DNA of 64,000 nt from the NCBI GenBank assembly GCA_947034885.2, contig OX344753.2, forward strand, positions 19,840,001-19,904,000, written 5' to 3'. The stretch comes from Thuidium tamariscinum. Lineage: Eukaryota; Streptophyta; Bryopsida; Hypnales; Thuidiaceae. The position numbers and the translations under genes were made by a program. Shown here one piece after another: positions 12,661 to 24,371 of the stretch (position 1 is its first letter; every line of letters begins with the position of its first letter). The notes beneath the pieces were generated by a model. The model searched no databases and had not been told where the DNA came from. It saw only the letters and a program-made list of their open reading frames with translations.

Positions 12661-13999
12661 GTAAACGGTGCATACTACCCTCCAAGAAATAATAAGGGGG
12701 CAAGATGTGACCTACCACTAGGTATAAGAATGTAACAGTAATCTTATAACATTCTACTGTGCTTGAATATAATAATGCATTGAATGAGGCAATTTTGTGC
12801 CTTGAGTAATGCCCAAGAAGTTGACAATTACTTTTCTAAAAAAATTGAATGATAAACAACCTTCATATGTTCAGAAACTCCTTGGTTTGTCATGCATCGG
12901 ACACAGAATGTCCACATCGTCGTTTAAGGGTTAAACCATTTTTTTTCATGGCTTCCTTTAGAAGCCTTCAATCTTTTGGTATCAAAATTCAAAAGTAACC
13001 TTGGCTTCACTGCCAATTCACTAACTTCAGACTCCATGGCATATATGTTGCTTTTTGTCGTGTGGCTTCAATACTAGACATTATATTTATTAATCAAGAA
13101 GAAAAAAAGGATCATAGACATAACATTCAGTAGCCCATGGAAGGACTGCCTTCTCCTTGGTGAAATCCCCATCACCTAATTTCATCTGACATTTCTTGGA
13201 GTTGCAACTTTAGTTACTGAATGGTGTCGAATACCATTGGTACTGGATGGAATGGTGTGGGATATACCACACCATTTCATCCGCTGGGAGGCAATGTGAC
13301 AGGCTGCTACTGAATGTAATGGAGATTTCCACTATAAATAAAATCATCATTGAAATAAAATTTATTCTCACATTCATTTCTATTTCCTAAATCTTGATTA
13401 TTATTTTCATATCACTTGCATTCACGACATAAATTTTGAAATTTCTATCTACAACTGTCGGAACAACTTCTAAGACGGCCTCAAGGTTTTGCCGTTCTTG
13501 CTCATATAGACTCACGATGTAACGATCCCATGTCGTTGACATCAAAAACATTTCTGCGAGTAATCAGTCCGTGGACCATTATCTCTTTTGATCTTCTCTG
13601 GATCGCTAAGTTCCCCGATTATTGCATAAACCGGGGCCAAAACGCTCTGCAGTTTTCACAATCAAAAGACAATGTCAATCTAAAAAGTATGCCCCTGTTT
13701 TTCGACAAGAGAAAATTTCTGAAAAGAAGAAAAGATCGTGTGCAGGACCAAGTTATAGAATAAGCCCCACATGAAAAAATGAGAGGCACTGTAATTGACC
13801 GAAATGCTTACTTGGTTCACAGTACATGTGGTCAACTCGCGGGTTGGTTCATCTAGAAATTGCAAAGCAGGGCTGAAATCAGCAATGAGATAGCTAGTGA
13901 GATGCTGCTCGCCTTCAATCCTTCACGTCTCGATTCGGTTGTGCCTGTGCATGGGAACAATACAATCCACAAGCCGTGACTAAATGAGGCTCGGTTCAA
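12661..13999. other. Intergenic stretch
   Basis: No gene, repeat end or coding exon that I can support. A 77-codon forward frame at 13530 has no recognisable domain and no splice context. Confidence 0.4.
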
Positions 14000-14009
14000 A
14001 TCCCTCCAT

Positions 14010-14880
14010 TTAATGGGTGGTTTCAAGTCGTCCATCGCGGTACGGGGAAACGTCGATGGCAGATACATCTGATCGATGCTTTCTAAACCAATTGACCAGG
14101 AGCTTGTCCTCCCATTCCTGCCTTTCGTCCACCGTGGGACGCCCTGTGAGCAGCTCCATCAAAACCCACGCCGAAGATGTACTGTACACACTGATCTCCT
14201 TTCTCGAAAGCTTGGCCTCTACAAAACCAATGCCGTCGGAGTCATCGGGCGGCAAAAAATTTTAGTGCGAACCCCTTCAGGACCAAGAAGCGCAAATTCA
14301 GACTCAATTTCACTTTATCTCCTTCCGGGTTCGAGCAAGTCATCTGGGGATCGAGTTCCTTTTGTCCAATTCTGCTCATATTCACCAACAAATGTAAGGT
14401 TCTTCACTGATTCTGAATGTGATATAGAATCTGACCCCACTTGAATTCTATTTGGGGCAATATGTGTGACCAATCGAATTGGTCAATCTAAAATCATGAA
14501 TCCTTGGTCCCTAAAGCAATTCACGCTTAAGGCATGCACTTACCAAAGTGCTCGGGAGCCATGTATCCGGAGGAATCGGCACGGTTGAGCAGGACCGAGC
14601 ATACCGAGCCAGAAATCCGACACCTTGGCGTGGAAGTCGTCGAGGAGCACATTGGAAGACATGAGATCGCAGTCGTGAAGGAATCCATAAGCAATCCCGT
14701 GCAGATAGTCCAAGGCATCGAAGAATGCCAAATAAATGAATTCCGTGTAGGTTAGATTCTATACAATGATTGCATTAAGCAATCCCTGAGAAACAAACTG
14801 ACCCAAACCTGATAGCCTGAAGAGTGCGGTCGTCCCAGCAAAGATAGTCAATGATCGACTGGGCTTCACTGGGAAAAAAC
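14010..14880 (-). pseudogene. Receptor-like kinase fragment 1 (C-lobe), decayed
   Basis: On the reverse strand I see pieces of an RLK/Pelle-type kinase in gene order: WDDRTLQAIR (near 14815-14870), then LDYLHGIAYGF...DLMSSNVLLDDFHAKVSDF (14731-14540), then VYSTSSAWVLMELLTGRPTVDE...WFRKH (14255-14010). The catalytic HRD is replaced (HDCD) and DFG reads DFW, so no kinase activity would be expected. Introns appear to separate the pieces. There is no extracellular or transmembrane part. It lies directly downstream of fragment 2 and is a diverged copy of it. Confidence 0.7.
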
Positions 14881-15083
14881 TCTCAGCGAGAATCGAGAGA
14901 AGATGTTGGCCATTACCCTCAAATTCTCACTCTTACGCCATGCTCGACTTACCAGAACAATTGATCTGGCCACAGCAACGCAACTTGTTGCTTCGAAGGC
15001 CTAGTCAAGCACACTACTGACCTACCAATCACTGGATAAATGAGGAAGAGAAATAATTCGAACACTCGTGATTCAAGTCCAAC

Positions 15084-16355
15084 TCAACGAGGTCTACAGT
15101 GATCATGTTTCCTAAAAGTAGGCGTCGCAGGACGCTCACAGCGTGGTCGATGACCGGACGGGCGTCCGAATCGTCCGCAGTCCATCGCGAGATCCGCCAC
15201 CGCGAGGATGGTCTCCATCGTCGTGGACTCGTCCGAATAAGAACTCAAGCCCAGGACTAGGTGGGGGTCCATCGCGGCATGGAGAACCGCAGATCCTAGC
15301 TTGGCCCAGACCTCCTTCCTGAACCACGTGACGAGATCCTGCTTTATGACCACCGCAGGAAGCCCTGTGAGCAGCTCCATCAACAACACACCGAAGCTGT
15401 ACACATGGTCCTTGGTCCGCCACCAAGCCCTGAAGGAAACCATGGCATCAGAATCATCTAGAGGCCAGAGTTACTAGAGTGAACCCATACAGGACCAAAA
15501 AGATAATCAACGGTTCTTCAAATTTAGATGCTCTTCTGGTTCGAAGCACTTCGGGACATCTAGGGACGTTCATTTGTGCAATTCCAATCATTTTCCCGCC
15601 AATGCATCTCATGATCTTCAATGATCCAATGAGGTGATTTAGAATCTGCTGACCCCATTGGAATATGTTTACCGCAATGTGATCAATCGAACTGGTCATT
15701 AAACCATGAATCCACAACCCTCTGAAGGATACGCAAACATGGTTGCACGCACTTACAAGAGTACTAGGGAGCCCTTTATCCAGAGGGGCCAACGCCTGGT
15801 GGTAGTCTGCCATCCGCACTGCGCTTCGTGCGCCTGAAACCCGAGCCCTTGGCGTTAAAATCGTCGTCCAGGGAGCACACTGGAAGACTTAAGAAAGGGG
15901 TGAAGGAAAATGAAATCAAACCCGTGCAGAAACTCCAAGGCTTGGGCGACGTCCCCAGCGATCCCCAGCTTCCGCTTCCCCGAGAGAGGCTTGGCTGGAC
16001 TCCTCTTTTGATCTTCCGCTGAGCGAGAGTGCCTTCGGACGTATACTCGTTCACGAGCAGTAAATCATAGGCGCCAATGCCGAAGCCGAATACCTCCAAC
16101 AAGTGCCGGTGCCTTGCACTCATGCAAACTCTCACTTGTAACTCGATTAACTGAAAGTCTAGCCAGGAAACCGCCACATATCCCCGATTCACTGCGACCT
16201 TGCAGCCGTCCGCAAGATGCCTTTGTACACCTCGTCACCACGACCCGGGATGTCGCACTGCGAGTCAAGGATCGGAGATCATCGATGGTGAACGTCATAA
16301 TCCAAATCCATTGAGGCTCATGTGTAAGCTCTTTAGATACCTCAACTCCATACAT
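15084..16355 (-). pseudogene. Receptor-like kinase fragment 2 (N- and C-lobe), decayed
   Basis: The reverse strand gives FTIDDLRSLT (start of an RLK kinase module), then VAVSWLDFQLIELQVRVCMS and LLLVNEYTSEGTLAQR (alphaC to hinge), then a scrambled region where the catalytic loop and DFG should be (DDDFNAKGSGF), then VYSFGVLLMELLTG with LVTWFRKEVW (15443-15084). It is a broken RLK with the activation-segment motifs lost. Its 5' edge overlaps the last codons and stop of kinase copy B (16295-16330), so a recombination junction lies there. Confidence 0.7.
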
Positions 16356-18159
16356 ATATCACCAAAACAAGGACGGGACCTCGCGTCTTCATTCCAGCAT
16401 TTTTCTATTAATGCCTTCAGCCTCCCGTGACATCGATCTGGTAATTGTGGACGCTTACCTAAACCAACAACTCTCGGAACTTCATCAGCCTTTAAGCCTG
16501 GAAATGGCGAAGCCCCAGTCAATATCTCCAAACACACCATCCCAAAACTGTAAACGTCACATTTGTACGGGAGAAACTCCATGAGCTCCTCATTCTTTGC
16601 AGAGCCAATATCCAGGAAGTTGTTGGTATTGGACTTAGGTATAAGTTCAGGAGCCATCCATCTCAAAGTACCCACGTTTGGAGTCAATTGAGAATATGTC
16701 ATACTAAATTCCTTTGTTCGCGACAATCCAAAGTCCGCCACTTTCACTTGCACGTAGTCATAGCCCTCTGCGTTCGATGACTTCACACATCGCACCAAAA
16801 TGTTGTCGGACTTCAAATCTCTGTGCAAAACTCTCATCTCGTGGAGGTATTCCATAGCCTCTGCGATTTGGAGCATGATGTCAAACTCTTCAAATGCGGA
16901 AAAAGGAAAACTCCGTCTCCTATCGTTCCGCCGTCTATCTTTCATTAGACATAAGAGATCTTGATCCATCAATTCCATGACCATAACACAGTCTCCCAGG
17001 TCCACACCGTGACAAAAAAGGGATACAATGTTCGGATGAGATAAGCCTGCGAGAATATTCACTTCTTCCATAAACTTTGAATTATCTGTCCGAAAGAGTG
17101 TCTTCACGGCCACAGCCATTCCAAGCCAGTTTGCTCTGTGCACAGTACCATACCCGCCTGTTGCGATATGTTTCATATCTTTCAAGTTTGTAAGGTCTCT
17201 TCCATGAAGGGTCGGTTCCAGTGATCCTGGGGTAATTGACCGCAAACTCGGCTTGAATCTATCAAGTCTCTCCAGTACAAATTTTGCCAACTCACGGTCA
17301 TCGCTACTTCCTTGGCCATATCGAGTCAGAGCTCTCAGTCTAGTAACCAACGTGTCCTCATCATTGGATGCCTTCTGCTTAACAAGTTCACCTTCAATAT
17401 GCCTCAAAGCGGAGACTTCACCAACTGTTGAGGGAAATGGGAAATATCCATCTGAGTCACCATAAGGAGGGAGAAGGACTGTGAACAACTTCAAATCGAA
17501 ACCTAGCGACGCAGTGCAGTCTGATAAGTTCGTCAACAAGACAGCCGCGTGCCGCCAATGACCAATGCAGCAGCCTTCAACGAAGCACTTCACTTTCTTC
17601 GCCAACATGCACAGGATCTTCCAATGTTCAAGACTACTCTCTCTCACGTCTTCAGTAGACATAGAGCTCCCGCCATGGTCGCCATTGCGCTCTAAGAATA
17701 AGCTTGCCTTGTGCACGGCCTTGTCCAGACGGTCGACCAAGTATACACACTGCTCATAGTTGATGACTTCTGAAGATTTGGAATAACGTCGCGAAGTCAT
17801 CGTTCGTACTTCCTCCAGACATTGTCTTGAGAACTCCAGGCAAGGCTCACGACTTAAGGCTGAAACAAAAACACAACCACATGGTCAATTGATGCAATGT
17901 CCGTGTTCCAACTGGAGTACAAATCAAGCGAGCCAAGTCAGCCAAGTGAGTGAACTCATGATCAAACACTGTCGACGAGAGAAAGAGTGCTTCCACTTGA
18001 TTCAAGATCCTAAACAGCAAAACGATATCACGGACCACCGAGAATTGGACATGAAATAGGAAAGCAACTGCCTCAAATGTTTCAAGCAATATAAAACGTA
18101 CCAACACCTTTCTTCTTGAAGAAATTAGCAAAAGCCCGTGCCCAGCTGCTTGGGGACAT
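16295..18159 (-). CDS. Kinase copy B: helical N-domain plus TKL-type protein kinase, complete
   Basis: Two coding exons, 18159-18108 and 17859-16295, give a 538-residue protein. Exon 1 encodes MSPSSWARAFANFFKKK and ends AAA G|GT; exon 2 begins after TTTCAG, the join giving Ala-Leu-Ser-Arg. Copy A conserves this structure, which is why I prefer it to the internal ATG at 17800. Residues ~20-150 form a helical domain resembling MLKL/RPW8-like bundles, followed by a linker. The kinase domain spans ~245-530: glycine loop TGGYGTVH (~251), VAVK lysine (~270), HRDLKSDN (Asp ~365), ADFG (~393), MAPE (~422). All catalytic residues are present. The last codons (SLNGFGL) derive from sequence shared with the adjacent RLK relic, suggesting a rewritten C-terminus. 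Likely a cytosolic Ser/Thr kinase; substrate unknown. Confidence 0.88.
17860..18107 (-). other. Intron 1 of kinase copy B
   Basis: The donor is GTGTTGG at 18107 and the acceptor ...TTTTTGTTTCAG ends at 17860; length 248 bp. Copy A has the equivalent intron (1496-1726). The phase matches exactly in both copies. Another acceptor (TTGTATTTCAG, around 18227) lies upstream of the start exon, implying a further intron in the 5' UTR. Confidence 0.8.
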
Positions 18160-19740
18160 CGGAGATGCCTCGAAGAAGTACAAATCCTCAAAACAGTCTT
18201 GCTAATAGTAATAGTGCGCCGCGTGCCTGAAATACAAGAATACCAACGAAGATTAAGTGGCGCAGTGCACTCGACCCAACACTGCCCAGCCACTCCACGC
18301 TATGACACCTAATCATGATTCCTCGATCTCCAAACCCTAACATTCAGAGTTAGCGCCATTTCACTTGCACTCATTCCAAGGCCAGCAGGCTACACTCTTC
18401 CATGCAACCTTTGAAGGCATTAGCCTATTTCCTCAGGAACTTCCTAGGATGCCGCTTTCAATTAAGCAAACCTCTAAGCGTTGCTACAAAACTCAGTACA
18501 AAGGACTCTCAAGTAGGGTCAGAAAAAAAGGAAGAAGTGCACCAAAAACTATGCACAGTTCTTAGTACCTTTGCCAAACTAAAAGAGACGAAGGAAAAAT
18601 GAAACCTGGGCGAAGTCCTCAACCGAACGTAGAATCCGCAATAGTGACTACCTCCAGACCAAATGAAACAAGAAAAAAATGTATTCCTAAGCGCACAGTC
18701 GCAGTGCAGACAACAAGTTCCCGCGTCTCAAAGACAGCAAAAGCATATGTCGTGCAAGAATGCTCTCTCATATCCATTAGCTGACGCGGTAGCGATGCGA
18801 TCTAATTAGTTCCCAGAACCAGGGATTGATAAAATTAGATGCTGCTAAATGAGTCCTGCAAAAAATAGTCCTGTATGCACCTGAAACTCGGCAAGGATGG
18901 TACGTACATGTTGTGCCCCTACTCATACGAGTCGAATCGCCAAAAATATGTCAGAACTAGGAGACACAAAAGCCTCCGCACTTGTGGACGACCTTCCTCC
19001 TCGAACAGCAGGACCATGAGCAGAACGAGAACCTCATTCCCTCCAGACCCTACAAATCTGGCAACACAATATCACACAAGAGAAAAATGAAATAGTCTTC
19101 GCAACAGCAAAACCCCATCTGCTACCCTAAGAGACAAGGTTTCTTGTAGTCTTGCATTTCCCCATCTCCGGAACAGTCGGTTCCAAGACCTTTCTACCGA
19201 CAAGATCACTATTGAGGTCCTTCGTCGCGAGAGTCTCTTTCCAAGCTCACGAGAGGATTCCACACTTCCCCACACAGAAAATTTCAATCACGGAGAGAGG
19301 GTTAGATGAGGAAAATACCACATACCTTCAAAATCCACGCATGCTGCACTCGAATGTCCTGCAGTCTAAACTATACAGGCCAAAAATCTTGTAGGCGCCG
19401 CACCTTCCGATAGTTCACCAGCCCTTGAGTAAGCCACCCAATTGCGCCTCAAACCCTAGGTGCGCACGACGTTGTCGGTAGAAGAACGTGAGCAGAGGAT
19501 CAAGACACGATCCGACATTCAATTCTGATGCAATTGTGGCCCTAGTACTAAAACTCCGCAGATGGCAGACTTCGCAACCCTCTCCGCAAAAATTGTCGGT
19601 AGAACACCCCGGAATGCCCGGACGCTGTGCTGACTTACAAAAGTTGCCGATTGGGATCTGCACATCGTTATAAGAGCAGGCCCGCAGGAACACTCTGTAC
19701 GTTTTCCGGAGCTCGAATGCTCGAACATCGTCATTCACTG
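18160..19740 (-). other. 5' flank and leader of kinase copy B
   Basis: This corresponds to 1779-3330 upstream of copy A. Similarity fades near 19690, the edge of the duplicated block. No clear TATA element was assigned. Minus-strand frames at 19415-19738 differ between the copies and are not supported as coding. Confidence 0.5.
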
Positions 19741-19809
19741 GGAGAGACAGGAGTCAGCCAGCGTTCCCAGAGCGTTTTTGTCTGATTTCGCCAAAAGGCT
19801 ACAGATGTA

Positions 19810-21944
19810 CAGTGGGGTACCAATCAAAATGTCGTTTTCGAATTTGCAGTGAGAAAAATTTCAGTATTGCCAACTTTGAAAGCCTCTCGAGAGCTCAAAA
19901 ACTGGTATTTTACCACTAAATTTTTACCACAGCACCATCTTTAAGTTAATTATATGCATGCCAAATTTCAAGGCCAAAAGATTCCCCGAAAAAAAGTTAT
20001 TCAAAATCTACCAACATGGGTAGTGGTGAGAAACATTTCACTACTTTCAACTTTGACACCTTCCTAAGGATTGAGTTTTTTTTCTTTTGCCATGAAATTT
20101 TTGTCATGAAGCAATCTCTATGTTTTTAATATGTATAAAAAATTTCAAGGTAAAAGAAATTGTTTTTAAGAAGATACTTGAAATCTCCCAACAGGTGTAG
20201 TTTTGAGAAAATTTTCACAATTGCCAACCTTGACACCCTCCCAAGGGCTGAAAAATTGGTTTCTTACCATGAATTTGTTTTAGTGAAGTCATCTCTATGT
20301 TGATAATATGTGCTCCAAATTTCAAGTTCAAATGAATTACCAAAAAAAAGATATACAAAATCTCCCAACATGTGGAGTTGTGAGAAAATTTTCACTATTG
20401 CCGACTTTGACACCCTCCCAAGGGCTGTAAATTTGTCTATTTAAGGGTGAATGCAAGAAACACCTGTAATATTTGTTGCGTTTTACTACAGTACTCATGA
20501 CTTTTTCTGGAGTACTTTAAAATTAGAAAATTAATTTGAAAAAAAAATGAAAAAAATGAACAATGTATAGACCTCTAAGATGAAGGTTTTCACCGAAGGA
20601 AATTGATAGAAAAATTCTCTAAGTAGGAGAACTTAAAAAGTGCCAAATCTCAAGAAAATACATACATTCATGTTTTAATTCGGGAAAATTAGTAAAAATA
20701 AGTAAATACAAAAAATAAAAAGTGGCCATTTGAAACAACTTTATGGAGATGGTTATCCATCAAAAAAATCACTAAAATAATACTTTATATGTTTCAAAAT
20801 GCAACCAGAAGGAAGCTCACTTTGTGGACTTCTATAGGTCATAAAGATAACTTTTCTCAAAATTCCTCATGTGGAGAGCTATAAGTCTATTAGAAGACCA
20901 TCTCATCCAAATTTCATCTCAAAATCATTAAAAAAAGGTACTCCTTAGTGACTAAAAACCCCTAAATTACCAAATGTGACATTCAATCACTAGTACTATT
21001 TTAGTATTAAATTATTTTTTTAAATTATGAAAAAATTATGTAAGGTGTATGATAGTCATGAGTACCTTCTCTAGAAATCTTGAGTCATTTCGAGCAAAAA
21101 TGCAAAAGTTATGGCCAAAAAACAGATCAGCACTTAGGTGGTGACGGGTCGAAGGTACAAGTGTTTCTTGCATTTACCCTTAACATAAATTTTTTTGAAT
21201 AAGATCAACTTTATGTTGATAATATATGTTTCAAATTTCAAGTTCAAAAACTTACCAAAAAAAAGATATTCAAAATCTCTCAACATGTGTAATTGTGAGG
21301 TTGAGTTTTTACATACGTGTCAAACTTTGCTCCACAAAATAACACTATACTAAGGGCTCAAAAACTCCTCCTCACAACTCCACATGTTGGGAGATTTTGT
21401 ATATCTTTGTTTTGGTAATTCATTTGAACTTGAAATTTGGAGCACATATTATAAACATAGAGATGACTTCACAAAAACAAATTCATGGTAAGAAACCAAT
21501 TTTTCAGCCCTTGGGAGGGTGTCAAAGTTGGCAATTGTGAAAATTTTCTCAAAACTACACCTGTTGGGAGATTTCAAATATCTTCTTAAAACCAATTTTT
21601 TTTACCTTGAAATTTTTTATACATATTAAAAACATAGAGATTGCTTCATGACAAAAATTTCATGGCAAAAGAAAAAAAACTCAATCCTTAGGAAGGTGTC
21701 AAAGTTGAAAGTAGTGAAATGTTTCTCACCACTACCCATGTTGGTAGATTTTGAATAACTTTTTTCGGGGAATCTTTTGGCCTTGAAATCTGGCATACAT
21801 ATAATTAACTTAAAGATGGTGCTGTGGTAAAATTTTCGTGGTAAAATACCAGTTTTTGAGCTCTCGAGAGGCTTTCAAAGTTGGCAGTAGTTAAATTTTT
21901 CTCATTGCGAATTTGAAAACGACATTTTGATTGGTACCCCACTG
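19810..21944. mobile_element. Tc1/mariner-like long-TIR element (TA duplication) with internal subrepeats
   Basis: Both ends read CAGTGGGGTACCAATCAAAA inwards and are flanked by TA (19808-19809 and 21945-21946). The arms are each about 0.6 kb (19810-20440 and about 21330-21944) and consist of roughly 170-180-bp diverged subrepeats, each carrying a variant of CCCTCCCAAGGGCTGAAAA and CCAACATGTG. There is no transposase. The GGGT-TIR element copy 2 is inserted in its left-centre. Confidence 0.8.
20445..21179 (+). mobile_element. GGGT-TIR element, copy 2 (735 bp, duplication TTAA)
   Basis: The left end is GGGTGAATGCAAGAAACACC and the right end mirrors GGGTAAATGCAAGAAACACTT. TTAA flanks both sides (20441-20444 and 21180-21183). 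It carries the shared GCGTTTT...GAGTACT subterminal block. It is nested inside the TA-flanked long-TIR element and is therefore younger than it. Non-coding. Confidence 0.88.
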
Positions 21945-21946
21945 TA

Positions 21947-22619
21947 TAGTATTTTGGAGCTATTTGAGCAACGTCTTTTTCTTTGTGTATAAGCAGTGAA
22001 ATAAACAGGACTCAAAACTTTAGTATGCTTTATACTGTCAGTATTAAGGGTAAAGGCCAAATTGAGACATGTCAGAGATTTTAGTGCAAGATAGAGTGTG
22101 AATTTTATTTTTCATAATGGCTGTAAATGCTATGTATTCCGATTTTTTTTTGCGAAGTTGCAACAACTTGTAAAACACAATACGACAGTAATCTTTGGAA
22201 ATTTATCAAATGCAAATTTATTACAATATTGTACATCATTCTCAAAAGAGAATGTAAACATTCTCTTGTGAAAATCTAAATAGAGAATTAACTGAAACAG
22301 AGGGCAAAAACTACAAACTAAAAAAATCATTGACAAGGGAATTGACCCTTTGAGCTGCCCAACTACAATGTCAATGCTCTACACAATACAAAACAAACAA
22401 AACACATAAGAGGGATTAGTATTAAAAAAGTCCAAGTTGATGAAGTTGTTCCACTCTCATGTTCCTTTGGGCTACGCAAAGTGTAGCAACAATCTTCCAG
22501 GCAACACGTTGAAGACCCATGTTAAAGGAAATTGAGATGTAGAGATTGCTTAATCTCATAAAAACTAAGGAAATAAATTGGTATGGTAAAGATACTACTC
22601 CAAGTTTGCTACTGCTCCT
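21947..22619. other. Intergenic AT-rich stretch
   Basis: No gene recognised. A forward 115-codon frame at 22546 is the antisense shadow of the hAT C-terminus. Confidence 0.5.
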
Positions 22620-22969
22620 AATTTACACGTCCCCTTGCCAACCAACATTAATGGTACTTTTCCATGAATCAATTGCTTCTTTATATGGAAAATTGTCAAC
22701 TGAAAAGTATTTTTGGCCAAACATACGCACAGTAAGGGGTAAATGTTTGCCTAATCTCTTTCTATGGCAAGATTTGAGAAATTTGAGAGCAGAAAAACAC
22801 CCCTCATCCTCCACAGAGCCTAGAACCAAACAACATCCAATTTCTGCAAGCTTAAAATATTCTGAAATCAGCTTACACAAGTGCCGTGATTAGGAGAAAT
22901 TCAGCCAAAGCTTTATAACTGGGTTAAACCAAAAGATTTTTGACTATGTTTCCATCAAAATCACTCCAA

Positions 22970-23870
22970 AATTGTTATTTCTATAACAAGTGCAATTTTT
23001 TGGAAAAAAAACATTTTCTGAAATATTTAACCATAGGATCTTGTAGTTAGGTGGTTTGAAAAGATGTGGAAAAAATTTCAGAAATTTCCACTGTGTAGAT
23101 TGCAAGATATTAACATTTGAACTAGCAAAAATCTTTTTTGAACCCTACAAAATTCCGGGCAGTTGTTCTTCACAAGGTCATATTTGTATGAGAAAATACT
23201 CAAAATGATGGTTACTCTTTGAATTCATTTTACAATGCAAGTTGGATATATACTCAAAAAATTTCAAATCATTTGGAATTGTATAACACATAGGAAAAAA
23301 ATAGTTAGTAGAAAGAAGTAGAAAATGCTTGAAAATACTAAATTTTGAATAGTTTATTTATAAAAATTAAAAATATCAATCCCAATGGTTAAAATATTAT
23401 AATAAAAAATCTCCACCCATTTTTTTAAATTTTTTTTCAAAAATATCAAAAATAGAATTAAATACATAATTTCAAACTTTTTTGTAGAGTAAAGACTCTA
23501 TAACTACCCACAAACTACCACAAACTAAAATTCTTCATAACTTTTTACTCATATATTGAAATGGAATGAATCAAAGCTTTACACATAGATAAAAATCTAA
23601 TAAATAAAATTCAAATTTTTATTTTTAGAAAAATTCATTTATAAAGAAGTTTTTTTTACTGCCCAGATTGCCCGCAATTCAAATAAACAACATATCATGC
23701 CATAACTTTTAACTGTGTAGTTGAAAGTTATGAAAATTGTTGGGCCTTGAAGCTATTCCTTGGACACATATTGTGTGAAAATTTCAAAGAAAAAAATAAA
23801 AACTCCGTTCGTAGTGAGCTGCCTAAGATCGCTATGTTGCCAAAAATCACAATTTAGGGCTTTAGGGGTT
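22970..23870. repeat. Dispersed AT-rich repeat inside a hAT intron
   Basis: This occupies the intron between the last two hAT exons. Its distal 350 bp align with 10700-11160 and end in the same TTGCCAAAAA...CTTTAGGG. No coding capacity. The left boundary was not resolved. Confidence 0.45.
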
Positions 23871-24371
23871 AATTTAAAATAGAGGGCCACAAGCTACCTC
23901 CAAATTTTCTCTCATGGTTACCTTAAAGAGGCTAGTTTGGTTGTCCATATTGGATGCTAAAAGCATTTCAGGCACAATGTAAGTCTTACCATCAACCAGT
24001 GCTTGCCCATTATGAACTGCCTTTTCTGAGGCATAGAATTTTTTGAAGATTGCCAGATGGTGGACAAAACTATCCTCTACACCATCTTGCCACCAGTATT
24101 GCGGGTAGATTATACCAAACACATCAAGAAGGTCCTGTTGGGGAAACCTTTGATCAAGCTCATTAGACAAGTTTTGGGCAACTTCTACAAATTTGAAATG
24201 CAAGATTGTTAGAAAGAATTTGAGGAAGCATTGACACAGAAAGAGTACCATTCAGGAAGCATTGATACAGAAACAAAGTATCATAAATCCACTCATAGTG
24301 AAAATAACCCAAATAAATGTAAAGACATCAGCTCCTACAACCATGAGTCAACCAAAAAAAGTAGGGACATA

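Noticed and set aside
17565-17759. Forward frames across the kinase copies (1000-1395, 17253-17759)
   Set aside because: They are antisense shadows of the minus-strand kinase exons, with no independent splice or domain evidence.
16295-17800. Single-exon start of kinase B at 17800
   Set aside because: The reading frame stays open upstream to a clear acceptor, and a matching start exon exists in both copies.
22546-22893. Forward 115-codon ORF
   Set aside because: Antisense of the hAT dimerisation exon, which has recognisable family motifs.
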